A DNA stretch of 44,741 nt from Oscillospiraceae bacterium (GCA_015064155.1 SVST01000019.1:1-44741), one strand, 5' to 3'. Shown: positions 14,523 to 23,538, numbered from the stretch's first letter. Notes: generated by a model from the sequence alone, not told the origin. A program made the numbers and translations.

Positions 14523-17291
14523 ATGAAACATCAACGCACGAAAACAAGCACGAAGAATCTCGTATGGCTGGCAATGCTTGTGGTAACGCTCGTTGCGATG
14601 ATCGGGTGCTTTACGGTGCTCGCATCTGCCAAAGAGGTTGCCGAATTGAAGCCGAACGAGGATTTCTTCATTGACCTCGACTATTCCGACGGCATTCCTA
14701 CGAAGGAATACGACGGAACGGTTATGGCACCCGTTCGTCTTAGCGAAGAAAAGCTGGACGAACTGAACGGAATGGTCGTAATCGCGCACGATCACTTGGT
14801 AAAGCTTTCTTGCGAGGCGGTTTACGATAGCGCCGGAGTAGACGCAACCAAAATTACCGTTACGGTGAAGATGGTTCCCGCGGTTGATACTCCCGAAGCA
14901 ATTGCGGCGGCAGAAAGCTACGAGGATATCATGCCTGCTCCGCAGACGATTCCCGCAAAGATCGTGCCCAAGACCCTGAACTGGGTATACGGCAATCCCG
15001 AGGGAACGCTGTTTTCCGACGTTGAATACGTCATGGGTCAGTCCGATTACACCGTTGATCTGACTCCCGATCTGTTGCCCGCACTGGACGTCACCGACGC
15101 ACCCGCACTGTTGGGTGACAGCTTCGACGTTTCGTTTTCCGGTGTAGCGGCTTCCACCGAAACCGCATCCTACACGGCAACCGTAAACGTGTCGGTGGAT
15201 AGCCCCAACTACGTGGCGGCACCTCTTTCGGTAACGCTGCGCGTCAGCCCCATCGAAATCGTAGAGATCGAATGGGAGAAATTCTGGGATTATTCGCAGT
15301 ACGTCTTTACGTGGGGCGATGCCAATATCGAGGATATCTGTGCAACCGGTAAAACCGCCGACGGCACCGAGTATCCTCTGCAGATCACCTTCCCCGCAGG
15401 CTACGGCAACGTCGGTACGCATACCGTAACCGCGTCGGCTACCGCAGGTCTTGCATTGAAGGACGGTCTTGCCAACACCATGAGCGTAACCGTTCATAAG
15501 CGCGTGTTTACCGTTATGATGAACGGTGCCAGCCATTTCGGCAGCGAGGACATGCAAACGACTCCCACCGTTCACAGCCTGACGGTTGAAACGGTTGATG
15601 AGGACGATGTGATCCCCGCAGAGATCCGTGCGCTGATTGCGTATTCCAACAACAATCAATCGGCATTCGGTACCTACGAGATTACCGCCGAGCTTCCGAT
15701 TTCGTCCAACTACGAATTCCGCGATGCCGACGGCAACGTAGTGACCTCCTTGTCCGCAACGATGTACATCAAGAGATCGTTCCTGGTTGCCGAGAGCAAG
15801 GATATTCCTTATCAGGTCATTCTGTACAGACCCGACGGCTTCCTGGATGATATCCGCGCGTCGGTTACCGTTCCGAACGATTTGAGTAAGAAGGCTCTCT
15901 CCGATTTCCCCGTATACAAGGCATACAACCTTGCCATCACGGGCGGCGCAACCGAAAGCTTTACGGTTACCATTCCGCTGTCTACCGATCTGTATCACAA
16001 GCGTTGCAACGCGCTGTCCATCAACGATCTGTATCTCTACGACAGCAACAGCGGCAAGCTGACGCCTGCCGTTGACATTACCGGCTATACCGTAACGCTG
16101 ACCGACAGTGCTTACCAGATCGAAGGCGTAAAGGGTAGTTCGAACCTGACCTTCGTGATCGCACCCGTATTCAACGCACCTTTCTGGGGTTCGATTTGGA
16201 GTATTTTGCTCACCATCTTTGTGATCCTTGCAGTGATCGCATTGATGCTGTTGGTTGGCTTGTATCTGCTCCGCATCCGCTTGAGCGAAACGCAGGGCAT
16301 GGTGATCGATACCGACGGTGACGTTCCCGAAATCGTAGATCCCGTGATCGAGGATAAGGTTGACGTTGAGGAGGCTTTGGACGACAAGCTGGATGACCTT
16401 GCAAATTCGGTTATGCCCGAGGAACCCACCGAAACCGAAGACACCGAGGGTGTTGAAGAGGCTGTTGCCGAGGCATTGGAAGAGAACTTTGAGGATGATG
16501 GTACGGCAATTGCCGCAATTGCTGTGGTTGCCGACGATGACGACGAGGATGAGGGCGAAGACGATTCCTTTGGCGGCTTTGGCGATCTGTCCTTGGATTT
16601 CTTCGATGCCAAGGAAGAGGCTGACCGTTACGCGCTCCTTTTGGAGGAGGAAAACCGAGGCGAAACCCGTATCGTAACCCGTTACCGCAGAAGCTTCCAG
16701 TCCCGCCTTGCACAGTCCCAGGGTAACGTGCAGGAGTACTACAGTGCCATTAAGAATGCGTTGCTGTCGTACAAGGGCGTGAAGAGCCGTACGAGCTGGA
16801 ACTACGAGGCATTTAACCGTGGCAGAGCACACGTTGCGAAGCTGAACGCAAAGACCAAGACCTTGTATCTGTATCTTGCGTTGGATCCTGCCGAGCTGGC
16901 AGATACCAAGTACGGTATTACCGATATGTCCTCCAAGAAGAAGTACGCATCGGTTCCCGTGCTCTTGAAGATCAAGGGTGAGCGTAAGTTCAAGTATGCG
17001 CTTGAGTTGATCGAGAAGCTGTGCGCTGAAGACATGGCACTCCAGAAGCTGGACGTTGCAGAGATCGACTACAAGCCGGCATATCAGACCACCGAGGAGT
17101 TGGTTGAGGCAGGTCTTGTGAAGAAGATGGTTGCAGGCGTACCGATCGTGTACGGCGAGCAGCCCGTATCCGAGGAGCCCGTTGAGCCCGTAACGGCGGC
17201 AACCGAGGATCAGGAGGTTTCCTTCGTAGAGCCTACCGACGATCCCGCAGTCGCTGCAGCGGCGCAGGACGACGCAACCGAGAACGTATAA
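14523..17291 (+). CDS. Large membrane-anchored protein with extracellular beta repeats and a conserved cytoplasmic C-terminal domain
   Basis: 922 residues from ATG 14523 (MKHQRTKTSTKNLVW; GGAAGGG upstream). A signal/transmembrane helix (about 13-35) precedes a ~510-residue extracellular region rich in beta strands, with MBG/Ig-like segments such as VKMVPAVDTPE, SVTLRVSPIEIVEIEW and TYEITAELPISSNYEF. A transmembrane helix lies at about 554-587 (WSILLTIFVILAVIALMLLV). A very acidic linker follows (about 600-690), then a cytoplasmic domain at about 726-880 with YYSAIKNALLSYKGVKSRTS, AKTKTLYLYLALDPAEL and KKYASVPVLLKIKGERKFKY. That last domain recurs in uncharacterised clostridial proteins; I know no function for it. 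The layout, sensing outside and a basic domain inside, suggests a surface receptor or adhesin. Codon use matches neighbours. Confidence 0.85.
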   Translation: MKHQRTKTSTKNLVWLAMLVVTLVAMIGCFTVLASAKEVAELKPNEDFFIDLDYSDGIPTKEYDGTVMAPVRLSEEKLDELNGMVVIAHDHLVKLSCEAVYDSAGVDATKITVTVKMVPAVDTPEAIAAAESYEDIMPAPQTIPAKIVPKTLNWVYGNPEGTLFSDVEYVMGQSDYTVDLTPDLLPALDVTDAPALLGDSFDVSFSGVAASTETASYTATVNVSVDSPNYVAAPLSVTLRVSPIEIVEIEWEKFWDYSQYVFTWGDANIEDICATGKTADGTEYPLQITFPAGYGNVGTHTVTASATAGLALKDGLANTMSVTVHKRVFTVMMNGASHFGSEDMQTTPTVHSLTVETVDEDDVIPAEIRALIAYSNNNQSAFGTYEITAELPISSNYEFRDADGNVVTSLSATMYIKRSFLVAESKDIPYQVILYRPDGFLDDIRASVTVPNDLSKKALSDFPVYKAYNLAITGGATESFTVTIPLSTDLYHKRCNALSINDLYLYDSNSGKLTPAVDITGYTVTLTDSAYQIEGVKGSSNLTFVIAPVFNAPFWGSIWSILLTIFVILAVIALMLLVGLYLLRIRLSETQGMVIDTDGDVPEIVDPVIEDKVDVEEALDDKLDDLANSVMPEEPTETEDTEGVEEAVAEALEENFEDDGTAIAAIAVVADDDDEDEGEDDSFGGFGDLSLDFFDAKEEADRYALLLEEENRGETRIVTRYRRSFQSRLAQSQGNVQEYYSAIKNALLSYKGVKSRTSWNYEAFNRGRAHVAKLNAKTKTLYLYLALDPAELADTKYGITDMSSKKKYASVPVLLKIKGERKFKYALELIEKLCAEDMALQKLDVAEIDYKPAYQTTEELVEAGLVKKMVAGVPIVYGEQPVSEEPVEPVTAATEDQEVSFVEPTDDPAVAAAAQDDATENV

Positions 17292-17310
17292 ACCGAGATT
17301 GAATAGCATT

Positions 17311-17343
17311 TTGGAGGGGTTGGCTGTCAACCCCTCCTTTTTC
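17311..17343 (+). terminator. Rho-independent terminator
   Basis: Perfect 10-bp stem GGAGGGGTTG (17313-17322) / CAACCCCTCC (17328-17337) followed by TTTTTC. Confidence 0.9.
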
Positions 17344-17365
17344 TTGCCTTTTTTTACGTTAGCTA

Positions 17366-17394
17366 TTTACAAACGGCGATTTATCGTGTATAAT
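17366..17394 (+). promoter_or_regulatory. Sigma-A promoter of the cysE-tmk unit
   Basis: TTTACA (17366-17371), 17-bp spacer, TATAAT (17389-17394). The leader is under 45 bases, too short for a T-box or SAM riboswitch. Confidence 0.8.
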
Positions 17395-17442
17395 ATGGGT
17401 AATCAAGGATCATTTTAAAATTTCGCAGAAAGGAGATGCCGA

Positions 17443-18219
17443 ATGAAGCCCGAACAGAAGACGTTGGAACAGATCAAAAAACAAATCCTACACTCCGAGA
17501 AAAAGCTGACGAAAACGGTGGCATCTGCTAAGCGGGAGATTCGAGAAACGGTAGAAACGGTGAAGGAGCGCGACCCTGCGGCACGTAGCACGTGGGAGGT
17601 GCTGTTATTGTACTCCGGCGTCCATGCCATCATGGCACACCGTGTGGCGCATAAGCTTTATCAGAAAGAAAAATATTTTTCGGCACGTGCGGTCAGCCAG
17701 GCGGCTCGCTTCGTAACCGGCATTGAAATCCACCCCGCCGCACAGATCGGTCGTCGATTCTTTATCGACCACGGCATGGGTGTTGTAATCGGAGAAACCA
17801 CCGAAATCGGTGACGATTGCACCGTCTACCAGGGCGTGACGTTGGGCGGTACGGGCAAGGACGTTGGAAAACGGCATCCCACGCTTGGAAACAACGTGAT
17901 GGTGGGCGCGGGTGCAAAGGTACTGGGACCCGTGAAAATCGGCTCCAACACCAAAATTGCCGCCAATGCGGTGGTGTTGCACGAGGTGCCCGAGGGAAGC
18001 ACTGCGGTTGGAATTCCCGCAAAGGTGGTTCGCAGAAACGGACAAAAGGTGAAGAACGACCTTGACCAGATTCATATTCCCGACCCCGTGGCGCAAGAGA
18101 TCAGCCGCTTGGGTGCGGAGATTTCCGCGTTGGAAACGCGCGTAGAGCAGATGGTGAAGTCTGCATTGCAGGCGGTTGCGTCAACCGACGGGAATTGCGA
18201 AACCGAAAAGAATCCGTAA
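17443..18219 (+). CDS. cysE: Serine O-acetyltransferase
   Basis: 258 residues. A charged N-terminal helix (1-45) leads into the SATase helical domain (STWEVLLLYSGVHAIMAHRV). A left-handed beta-helix of hexapeptide repeats follows at about 90-195: IEIHPAAQIGRRFFIDHGMG, VVIGETTEIGDDCTVYQGVT, LGGTGKDVGKRHPTLGNNV, AVGIPAKVV. The catalytic His is in the DHGMG motif. It acetylates L-serine with acetyl-CoA as the first step of cysteine synthesis. The N-terminus is shorter than in E. coli CysE, as in Bacillus-type enzymes. The C-terminus adds about 50 residues with a coiled-coil tendency. RBS AGAAAGGAG. No cysK neighbour is visible. Confidence 0.95.
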   Translation: MKPEQKTLEQIKKQILHSEKKLTKTVASAKREIRETVETVKERDPAARSTWEVLLLYSGVHAIMAHRVAHKLYQKEKYFSARAVSQAARFVTGIEIHPAAQIGRRFFIDHGMGVVIGETTEIGDDCTVYQGVTLGGTGKDVGKRHPTLGNNVMVGAGAKVLGPVKIGSNTKIAANAVVLHEVPEGSTAVGIPAKVVRRNGQKVKNDLDQIHIPDPVAQEISRLGAEISALETRVEQMVKSALQAVASTDGNCETEKNP

Positions 18220-18256
18220 CAAACGGCAGGGTTGAAACCGGAGAGAGAGAATAGAC

Positions 18257-18901
18257 ATGCAAGAACAAGAAAAAAACGCGCAAGCGCGCGGTAGGCTGAT
18301 CGTTTTTGAGGGGATCGACGGTGCGGGGAAAACCACGCAGATCGAGCTGTTGACGCGCCGATTGCAGGCGGAGGGCAGACGGGTTTACCGTACTGCCGAG
18401 CCGACCGAATCGGTAACGGGCGGACTTTTGCGCGATGCACTGGGCGGCATTACCAAGCGAACTCCCGGCGAAATGGCGGCACTTTTCGTGCTGGACCGAA
18501 TTTTCCACAACACCAATCCCGTCAACGGCTTTGAAACCATTCTTGCGCAGGGCGTTGATATTATTTGCGACCGCTACTATTATTCGTCGCTGGCATACCA
18601 AGGCTGTGAAACCGACGAAGCGTGGGTGCGTGATATGAACTTGAATTGTCCCGACATCCGACGTCCCGATATCTGCATCTTTTTGGACTTGACACCGCAG
18701 GAGAGCATGGAACGCATCGGGCGGGGGCGCGTGACGGTGGAGATCTATGAGAACGAGGAACGCTTGACTCGCGTCAGAAACCGTTTTATGAGCGTGATCG
18801 AGGATTTGAAGGACACCGAACGGATCTGCGTTGTGAATGCGGCGCGTTCGGTGGAAGAGATCCATGAGGAGATCGCGGCATTGGTTGCCGAAATTCTCTG
18901 A
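18257..18901 (+). CDS. tmk: Thymidylate kinase
   Basis: 214 residues. P-loop GIDGAGKTT at 19-27, the dTMP-binding region AEPTESVTGGLLRDAL, DR(Y/H) motif CDRYYYSSLAYQG at about 103-115, and the LID region following DICIFLDLTPQESMERI. It phosphorylates dTMP to dTDP. It lies 37 bases downstream of cysE with GGAGAGAG upstream and is probably cotranscribed with it. A terminator follows at once. Confidence 0.93.
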   Translation: MQEQEKNAQARGRLIVFEGIDGAGKTTQIELLTRRLQAEGRRVYRTAEPTESVTGGLLRDALGGITKRTPGEMAALFVLDRIFHNTNPVNGFETILAQGVDIICDRYYYSSLAYQGCETDEAWVRDMNLNCPDIRRPDICIFLDLTPQESMERIGRGRVTVEIYENEERLTRVRNRFMSVIEDLKDTERICVVNAARSVEEIHEEIAALVAEIL

Positions 18902-18914
18902 CCGAACAAAAATT

Positions 18915-18951
18915 TTGGCGCACCTGCGATCACGCAGGTGCGCCAATGCTT
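18915..18951. terminator. Bidirectional terminator between tmk and the ROK gene
   Basis: Perfect 14-bp stem TTGGCGCACCTGCG / CGCAGGTGCGCCAA. The minus side runs into AATTTTTG, the plus side into TGCTTTT. Confidence 0.88.
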
Positions 18952-20337
18952 TTATTGAATGCTGGGAAGGCTTGCTGCTGCGATGGACTGACCTACGCGG
19001 CGGCTGCTTTCGTCGGGAAGATGAATGGTGATCTTCTTTGCAAGCTCGGGGAACTCCTCGGCAAGAACCTTTTGTGCGTTCTTGTAGAGAATGCTTCCGC
19101 CCTCGCCCGAGGATACGCGACCCATCAGGAGAACGTGCTTGATATCGTAGAAGATTGCGTAGTATGCAACGGCATAGCCGAAGTATGCACCGATGGTTTC
19201 GTAGATCTTTGCCGCACGCTCGTCACCCTGCGCCATAAGACCCTGAACAACCTTGAGCTTCTCGGCGGGAGATGCACTCTCGTCCAGCTCGATGCCTGCA
19301 GCGGGAGCCAGCTTGATCACGGCATCCTGAGAGAAGTATTTTACGCCACAGCCGTAGTCGCCGGACCACTCGTCAAGCATTGCGTCCTTGTTGTAGTCCG
19401 CGGGAACGAATGCAAGCTCGTTGAGCCAGCCGGTGATGTTTCCGTTGCCGTCAACGTATCCGCCTGCCTCACTGGTACCCATTGCAACACCGAGAACGTT
19501 GGTGTCGTCAAGATCCATAGCACCTGCAAGAGCCGTAACGTCACCGTCGTTTGCAACCTCGATCGGAACGTTTCCGAGTTCCTTTGCAATGTCGGTGTAG
19601 ATGTTCTTCACAACCTTTTCAAATGCTTCGGGGTTTTCGTTCTTTACCTTGAGGAAGAGCGAAGAGGTCATGATGCGGTTTCCGATGACAACGCCTGCGG
19701 TGGATACGCCGATTGCGTCAACGCGAGGCATCTTGGATGCTGCGGTTTTCATTGCGTCCATGATTCCGTCGTAGTGATACTGAGGATCGTTCTGGAGCTT
19801 CGGGAACCAAACGACCTCCTCGGAATAGGTTGCGTTACCGTCAACAACTGCGCTCACCTTACGGTCACTTCCGCCTGCGTCGAAGCCGATGCGGCAACCG
19901 TCCAGGTGACGTCCGACGGGAGCTGCGGTTTCGTTTGCAACGGGAGCCTGTTCAAAGGGAACGTGGATAACCTCAAACGGAGCCTCGTAAACGCCCGACA
20001 TAAAGTCGCGGTCGAATGCGCGGATTCCGCCCTCGGAGTAATCTGCTTTGATTCTATCTGCGATCACCTTGGAGCCGGCGATGATGATCTTGTAGCCGCC
20101 GCGTACCCACAGAAGCGATTTTACGATTCTTTCAACGAAATCGTGGTTTTCTTCGTCGTGTCCCGTGCCGTCCTTGAACACCTCAACGGTGAAAACGGAA
20201 GTATAGCCGTCGTTTCTTTCAAGACCGATGGTGAGCTTCTCACCGCCTGCAGCCTTTACTGCGGCTTCAAAATCGCGGAAAACAACCGCCATCGGCATAA
20301 AGCCGGGATCCAGTGGAGCATTAACTTTAAGCTTCAT
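18952..20337 (-). CDS. ROK-family sugar kinase-like protein with N-terminal extension
   Basis: 461 residues, against about 300 for a typical ROK kinase. Residues 1 to about 140 form an extra domain with no match I recognise. The rest is actin-fold ROK: phosphate motif GFDAGGSD (about 150), GVSTAGVV, the catalytic-Asp motif VANDGDVTALAG, and GVAMGTSEAGGYVD. The zinc motif CxCGxxGCxE normal in ROK kinases is missing. It overlaps the end of nagA by 11 bases, so translation is coupled. Its likely job is phosphorylation of an amino sugar for NagA (inference). It could instead be a regulator; there is no helix-turn-helix. Confidence 0.8.
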   Translation of the reverse strand: MKLKVNAPLDPGFMPMAVVFRDFEAAVKAAGGEKLTIGLERNDGYTSVFTVEVFKDGTGHDEENHDFVERIVKSLLWVRGGYKIIIAGSKVIADRIKADYSEGGIRAFDRDFMSGVYEAPFEVIHVPFEQAPVANETAAPVGRHLDGCRIGFDAGGSDRKVSAVVDGNATYSEEVVWFPKLQNDPQYHYDGIMDAMKTAASKMPRVDAIGVSTAGVVIGNRIMTSSLFLKVKNENPEAFEKVVKNIYTDIAKELGNVPIEVANDGDVTALAGAMDLDDTNVLGVAMGTSEAGGYVDGNGNITGWLNELAFVPADYNKDAMLDEWSGDYGCGVKYFSQDAVIKLAPAAGIELDESASPAEKLKVVQGLMAQGDERAAKIYETIGAYFGYAVAYYAIFYDIKHVLLMGRVSSGEGGSILYKNAQKVLAEEFPELAKKITIHLPDESSRRVGQSIAAASLPSIQ

Positions 20338-21478
20338 AAACTGTTTTTCCTTTCTTGATGGTTCTTATAATATTAATTGTTTCGTCGGTGATGATGATGT
20401 CCGCATCCTTGCCGGCTTCAAGCGAGCCGATGCGATCAGCGCAACCGATTGCCGTGGCTGCGTTGAGCGATGCCATGTTAAAGATTTCATGTACGGGAAG
20501 ATCGGTATGGTCGATCACGTTCTTCACTGCGTTGTTGAGCTTCAGAACGCTTCCTGCGATGGTACCGTCGGCAAGGCGGCACTCAATTCCCTTGAGGAAG
20601 ATCGGCTGTCCGCCGAGGTCGTACTCACCGTCGGGCATACCGCCGGCACGCGTACAGTCGGTGATCAGAATCATCTTGTCGCCCTTTACCTTGGCAACGA
20701 TCGAGTAAAGACCGGGATTGATATGGAAGGTGTCTGCGATGACCTCAACCGAAACGTTATCGGCGGAGAGTGCCGCACCGACCACACCGGGATTTCTGTG
20801 CGCCAGAGCAGACATTGCGTTGAAGAGGTGGGTTGCGTGGTTTACTCCGTCTTTCGCGGCACTCATAGCCTCCTCGAATTTCGCATCGGTATGTCCCATC
20901 GAAACCAGCACGTTGGACTCCTTTGCAAGCTTCTTGATGCACTGATGTCCCTCGTCCATTTCGGGTGCCAGCGTGACCGAGGTGATGATATCTGCGTTTT
21001 CAATGATGAAGTCCGCGTCGGGCTTGAGAATATTCTCCTCTGCCTGCGCACCCTTTTTGGAGGGGTTGATGAACGGACCCTCTGCGTGAACGCCGATGAT
21101 TTCGGCACCGCCCCAGGTTTTGCTTTCCTCCTTGACCGAACGAACCGCGTTCAGTGCGTCAACGATCTGGTCCTTGGAAACGGTCATGGTTGTGGGAAGA
21201 AATGCCGTAACGCCGTTTTGTACCACCCCATAAGCCATCTTTTTGATGCCCTCGGGCTTTGCGTCGCAGGTGTCCTCGCCCAGATATCCGTGAATATGGA
21301 TATCCACCAGTCCGGGAGCTACGTAATTGCCTGCCGCGTCGATGGTTTCTGCGTTGGCGGGCAGCTTGTCCACAAGACCGCAAATCTTTCCGCTTTCTCC
21401 GTCGAACGCCAAGATCTTGTCGCATACGACCGAATCGGGAAGCACGATCTTACCGTTAACGATGTATGTCAATGCCAT
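20327..21478 (-). CDS. nagA: N-acetylglucosamine-6-phosphate deacetylase
   Basis: 383 residues from ATG 21478 (MALTYIVNGKIVLPD), chosen for the AAGGAG nine bases upstream; an upstream in-frame ATG at 21511 gives an atypical N-terminus. Motifs: APGLVDIHIHGYLG (metal HxH), GVHAEGPFINPSKKGAQ (metal Glu), VSMGHTDA (metal His), HLFNAMSALAHRNPG (metal His), ITDCTRAGGMPDGEY (catalytic Asp). It removes acetate from GlcNAc-6-P in amino-sugar catabolism and wall recycling. It is followed by, and overlaps, the ROK gene. No nagB is in the window. Confidence 0.96.
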   Translation of the reverse strand: MALTYIVNGKIVLPDSVVCDKILAFDGESGKICGLVDKLPANAETIDAAGNYVAPGLVDIHIHGYLGEDTCDAKPEGIKKMAYGVVQNGVTAFLPTTMTVSKDQIVDALNAVRSVKEESKTWGGAEIIGVHAEGPFINPSKKGAQAEENILKPDADFIIENADIITSVTLAPEMDEGHQCIKKLAKESNVLVSMGHTDAKFEEAMSAAKDGVNHATHLFNAMSALAHRNPGVVGAALSADNVSVEVIADTFHINPGLYSIVAKVKGDKMILITDCTRAGGMPDGEYDLGGQPIFLKGIECRLADGTIAGSVLKLNNAVKNVIDHTDLPVHEIFNMASLNAATAIGCADRIGSLEAGKDADIIITDETINIIRTIKKGKTVYEA

Positions 21479-21558
21479 AATAAGTATCTCCTTATCAGTA
21501 AATTTTGCCATATATAGTATAGCAGAATCTCACGCGGCTTTTATGAATTTTCTGTTAA

Positions 21559-21593
21559 TTTTCCATGGTGCGTCTTTATTTTTCATGGGGTGT
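21559..21593. promoter_or_regulatory. Direct repeats in the nagA/ROK divergent intergenic region
   Basis: TTTTCCATGGTGCGT (21559-21573) and TTTTTCATGGGGTGT (21579-21593) match at 12 of 15 positions, 20 bp apart, on one face of the helix. They lie between nagA and the divergent ROK gene. The nagA strand has a TATACT near 21522-21517 with no good -35. Confidence 0.35.
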
Positions 21594-21644
21594 ATGCTAA
21601 AATAAAGTCGCGATACAGATAGGCTGATAAAAGGAGAAAATGAA

Positions 21645-22469
21645 ATGTATAAAATCGGTGCGGTTGTTGATGAAAAACGGTGCGAGGTTGCATTGTACGA
21701 TGCGGAATATACGCTTTTGCAGAAAAAGCTTGGGGGAGCTTCCGAGCTTTCCAGCCTCTCTTTGGAGCTGTTGACGGAGAAGAACGTAAAGGCGGACGAC
21801 GTAGCGTACGTAGGCATCGCCGTTGACGCGGTCTTGGGGGATCCCTCCCTCTACGCTGCCGAGGCGGAAAGAACGATTGGAATCAAATGCTTGGGTGCAT
21901 CCTTGATGGGGGCTCGGGCATTGGGAGAAGCGTATCTGACCAACGACGTTTCCTCCTTGTTCTTGCTCAAGGTGGCAGACACCGTCGAGTGCGGCGTTGT
22001 GATTGACAAAAAGCTGTACGAGGGTGTACATCTGCGCGGCGGAAACGTGGCGCATATGGTGATCAATTTCGGCGGTTATGAGTGCACTTGCGGAAAACGC
22101 GGCTGCTTGGAGGCGTACGCAAGCAATGCGGGACTTCGGAAAATTGCCGCAGAGGCAGGTGTTGAGGGAGCCGAGTCGATCACGCACGCAACGCTTTTCA
22201 ATATGAATACCCCGAACGCAGAGCGCGCAAAAGAGCTTTACGTCAAGTATTTCGCGTGCGGCGTTACCAATCTCGTCAACTTGTTCCAGCTGGAGGAATT
22301 CGTCCTGGACGGCGCGATTGGCGAGGCGGGCGATAAGATTATGGCACCGCTTATGGACATTGTTCTGACCGAACAGTTTTCGCACAATATGCCCGACAAA
22401 TGCAACGTCAGATTTGCAAGCAAAGAGGCAGATACCGCGACGCTGGGAGCTGCATTGCTTGGCAGATAA
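21645..22469 (+). CDS. ROK-family protein lacking kinase motifs (putative pseudokinase)
   Basis: 274 residues. It keeps the structural ROK zinc motif YECTCGKRGCLEAY (about 146-158, CxCGxxGCxE) preceded by GNVAHMVINFGG. The N-terminal phosphate loop DxGGT is absent (KIGAVVDEKRCEVALYD). The catalytic NDANAAALGE is replaced by ASLMGARALGEAYL. The second phosphate motif GTGIGGG is replaced by KVADTVECGVV. The fold is therefore retained while ATP binding and the catalytic Asp seem lost. There is no DNA-binding domain. It is divergent from nagA and may be a sugar sensor or binding partner. AAAGGAG precedes the ATG. Confidence 0.78.
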   Translation: MYKIGAVVDEKRCEVALYDAEYTLLQKKLGGASELSSLSLELLTEKNVKADDVAYVGIAVDAVLGDPSLYAAEAERTIGIKCLGASLMGARALGEAYLTNDVSSLFLLKVADTVECGVVIDKKLYEGVHLRGGNVAHMVINFGGYECTCGKRGCLEAYASNAGLRKIAAEAGVEGAESITHATLFNMNTPNAERAKELYVKYFACGVTNLVNLFQLEEFVLDGAIGEAGDKIMAPLMDIVLTEQFSHNMPDKCNVRFASKEADTATLGAALLGR

Positions 22470-22502
22470 ACGCGAGGGACTTCTCTTTTGAACAAACAAG
22501 AA

Positions 22503-22550
22503 AAGCGATTGCTTTTTACCAAACGGTATCAAGCAATCGCTTGTTTTTTG
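22503..22550 (+). terminator. Rho-independent terminator
   Basis: Perfect 12-bp stem AAGCGATTGCTT (22503-22514) / AAGCAATCGCTT (22531-22542) followed by GTTTTTTG. Confidence 0.88.
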
Positions 22551-22605
22551 CAGGGAATCGCGGGAGTGGTTCTTTTTTTGTTGCCGGTGTCATGCAACGG
22601 GGGGG

Positions 22606-23523
22606 CTAAAGCGCAATGAAATCATACGGCATATTCATCAACACCACACAGATGATGCCGCATACAATGCCCCATATCTGACGGAGAGAGAGCTTGTCTT
22701 TGAATAAGAAAATGCCGATCAACGTCATCAGAATCGATTGCAATCCGTTCTGCGTGGGCAAAAGAATTGCGGTATCGATTTTCACCAGTGCGTATATGTA
22801 GCATTTTTGATAGATCGTGAGAATTGCACCGATCGCCAATGCATACAGGATGAGATTTTTTCCGATTCGGTAAGACGATTTCGGCTTTGTGCCAACCGAA
22901 CGGCGCGCAAAGTAAAACAGGAATGCGAACATAGCTGCGAAGAGATAGATCACGCACAAAAATGTTGTGTCTGCTCCCGCAATCCCAATGCTTTGCTTTC
23001 CGTATATTTTCTGCAGGATGGTGGCAAGACCGTTGGAAAGGATCGTCAAAGCAATGGCAACTAACCATTTCCAGGAAATTTTCGGAGTGCTTGCATCTTT
23101 CCCACGCTTGAGATTGAGAAGCATGCAAAGGATCAAAAACAAAATACCGATGATCTGTGTTTGATAGATGCGTTCGTCATAGAGTATGATGCTTGCCGTA
23201 ACGGGGATGAACAGGGAAAAGCATGCAAACAGCACCGTCAGGGAAATTGGCCCTGTGACCATAGCAGTCGCGTAGCAGGTTTGGAACAGGAAAGAGAAAA
23301 GCGCGACCCCAAGTGCATAGAGGAGCATGGTGGGGGTTGGTTTGATGATCGGGAAGACAATCGCCATCAATGCAGCGATCGCGAGAAACAGGATGCCGTT
23401 GAAAAGAACTGTGTCTTGTGTATTTTTAAAATAGATGCGGCTGACTCGTCCTTGTATGGTAACTTTTGACGACGCAAAAACCACCAACAGACAGATCCAA
23501 AGAAATGCAATGATACCGGTCAT
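22606..23523 (-). CDS. DMT-superfamily (EamA-type) membrane transporter
   Basis: 305 residues, about ten hydrophobic helices in two halves, as in the drug/metabolite transporter superfamily. The second half shows the EamA pattern of AILLPTQNGLQSILMTLIG, then FKDKLSLRQIWGIVCGIICV (a lysine-acidic loop and a Gly-rich final helix). The substrate cannot be inferred from sequence; family members export amino acids or metabolites or take up nucleotide sugars. It is the last gene of the amino-acid ABC operon, 15 bases after the ATPase stop, with a poor ribosome binding site. Confidence 0.8.
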   Translation of the reverse strand: MTGIIAFLWICLLVVFASSKVTIQGRVSRIYFKNTQDTVLFNGILFLAIAALMAIVFPIIKPTPTMLLYALGVALFSFLFQTCYATAMVTGPISLTVLFACFSLFIPVTASIILYDERIYQTQIIGILFLILCMLLNLKRGKDASTPKISWKWLVAIALTILSNGLATILQKIYGKQSIGIAGADTTFLCVIYLFAAMFAFLFYFARRSVGTKPKSSYRIGKNLILYALAIGAILTIYQKCYIYALVKIDTAILLPTQNGLQSILMTLIGIFLFKDKLSLRQIWGIVCGIICVVLMNMPYDFIAL

Positions 23524-23538
23524 AGTTGTATCGAGGGA

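Noticed and set aside
14499-17330. A 943-codon open frame on the minus strand across the 922-residue protein
   Set aside because: Antisense shadow: Cys/Gly/His/Arg-rich translation, no start signal. The plus strand has promoter, RBS, signal peptide and terminator.
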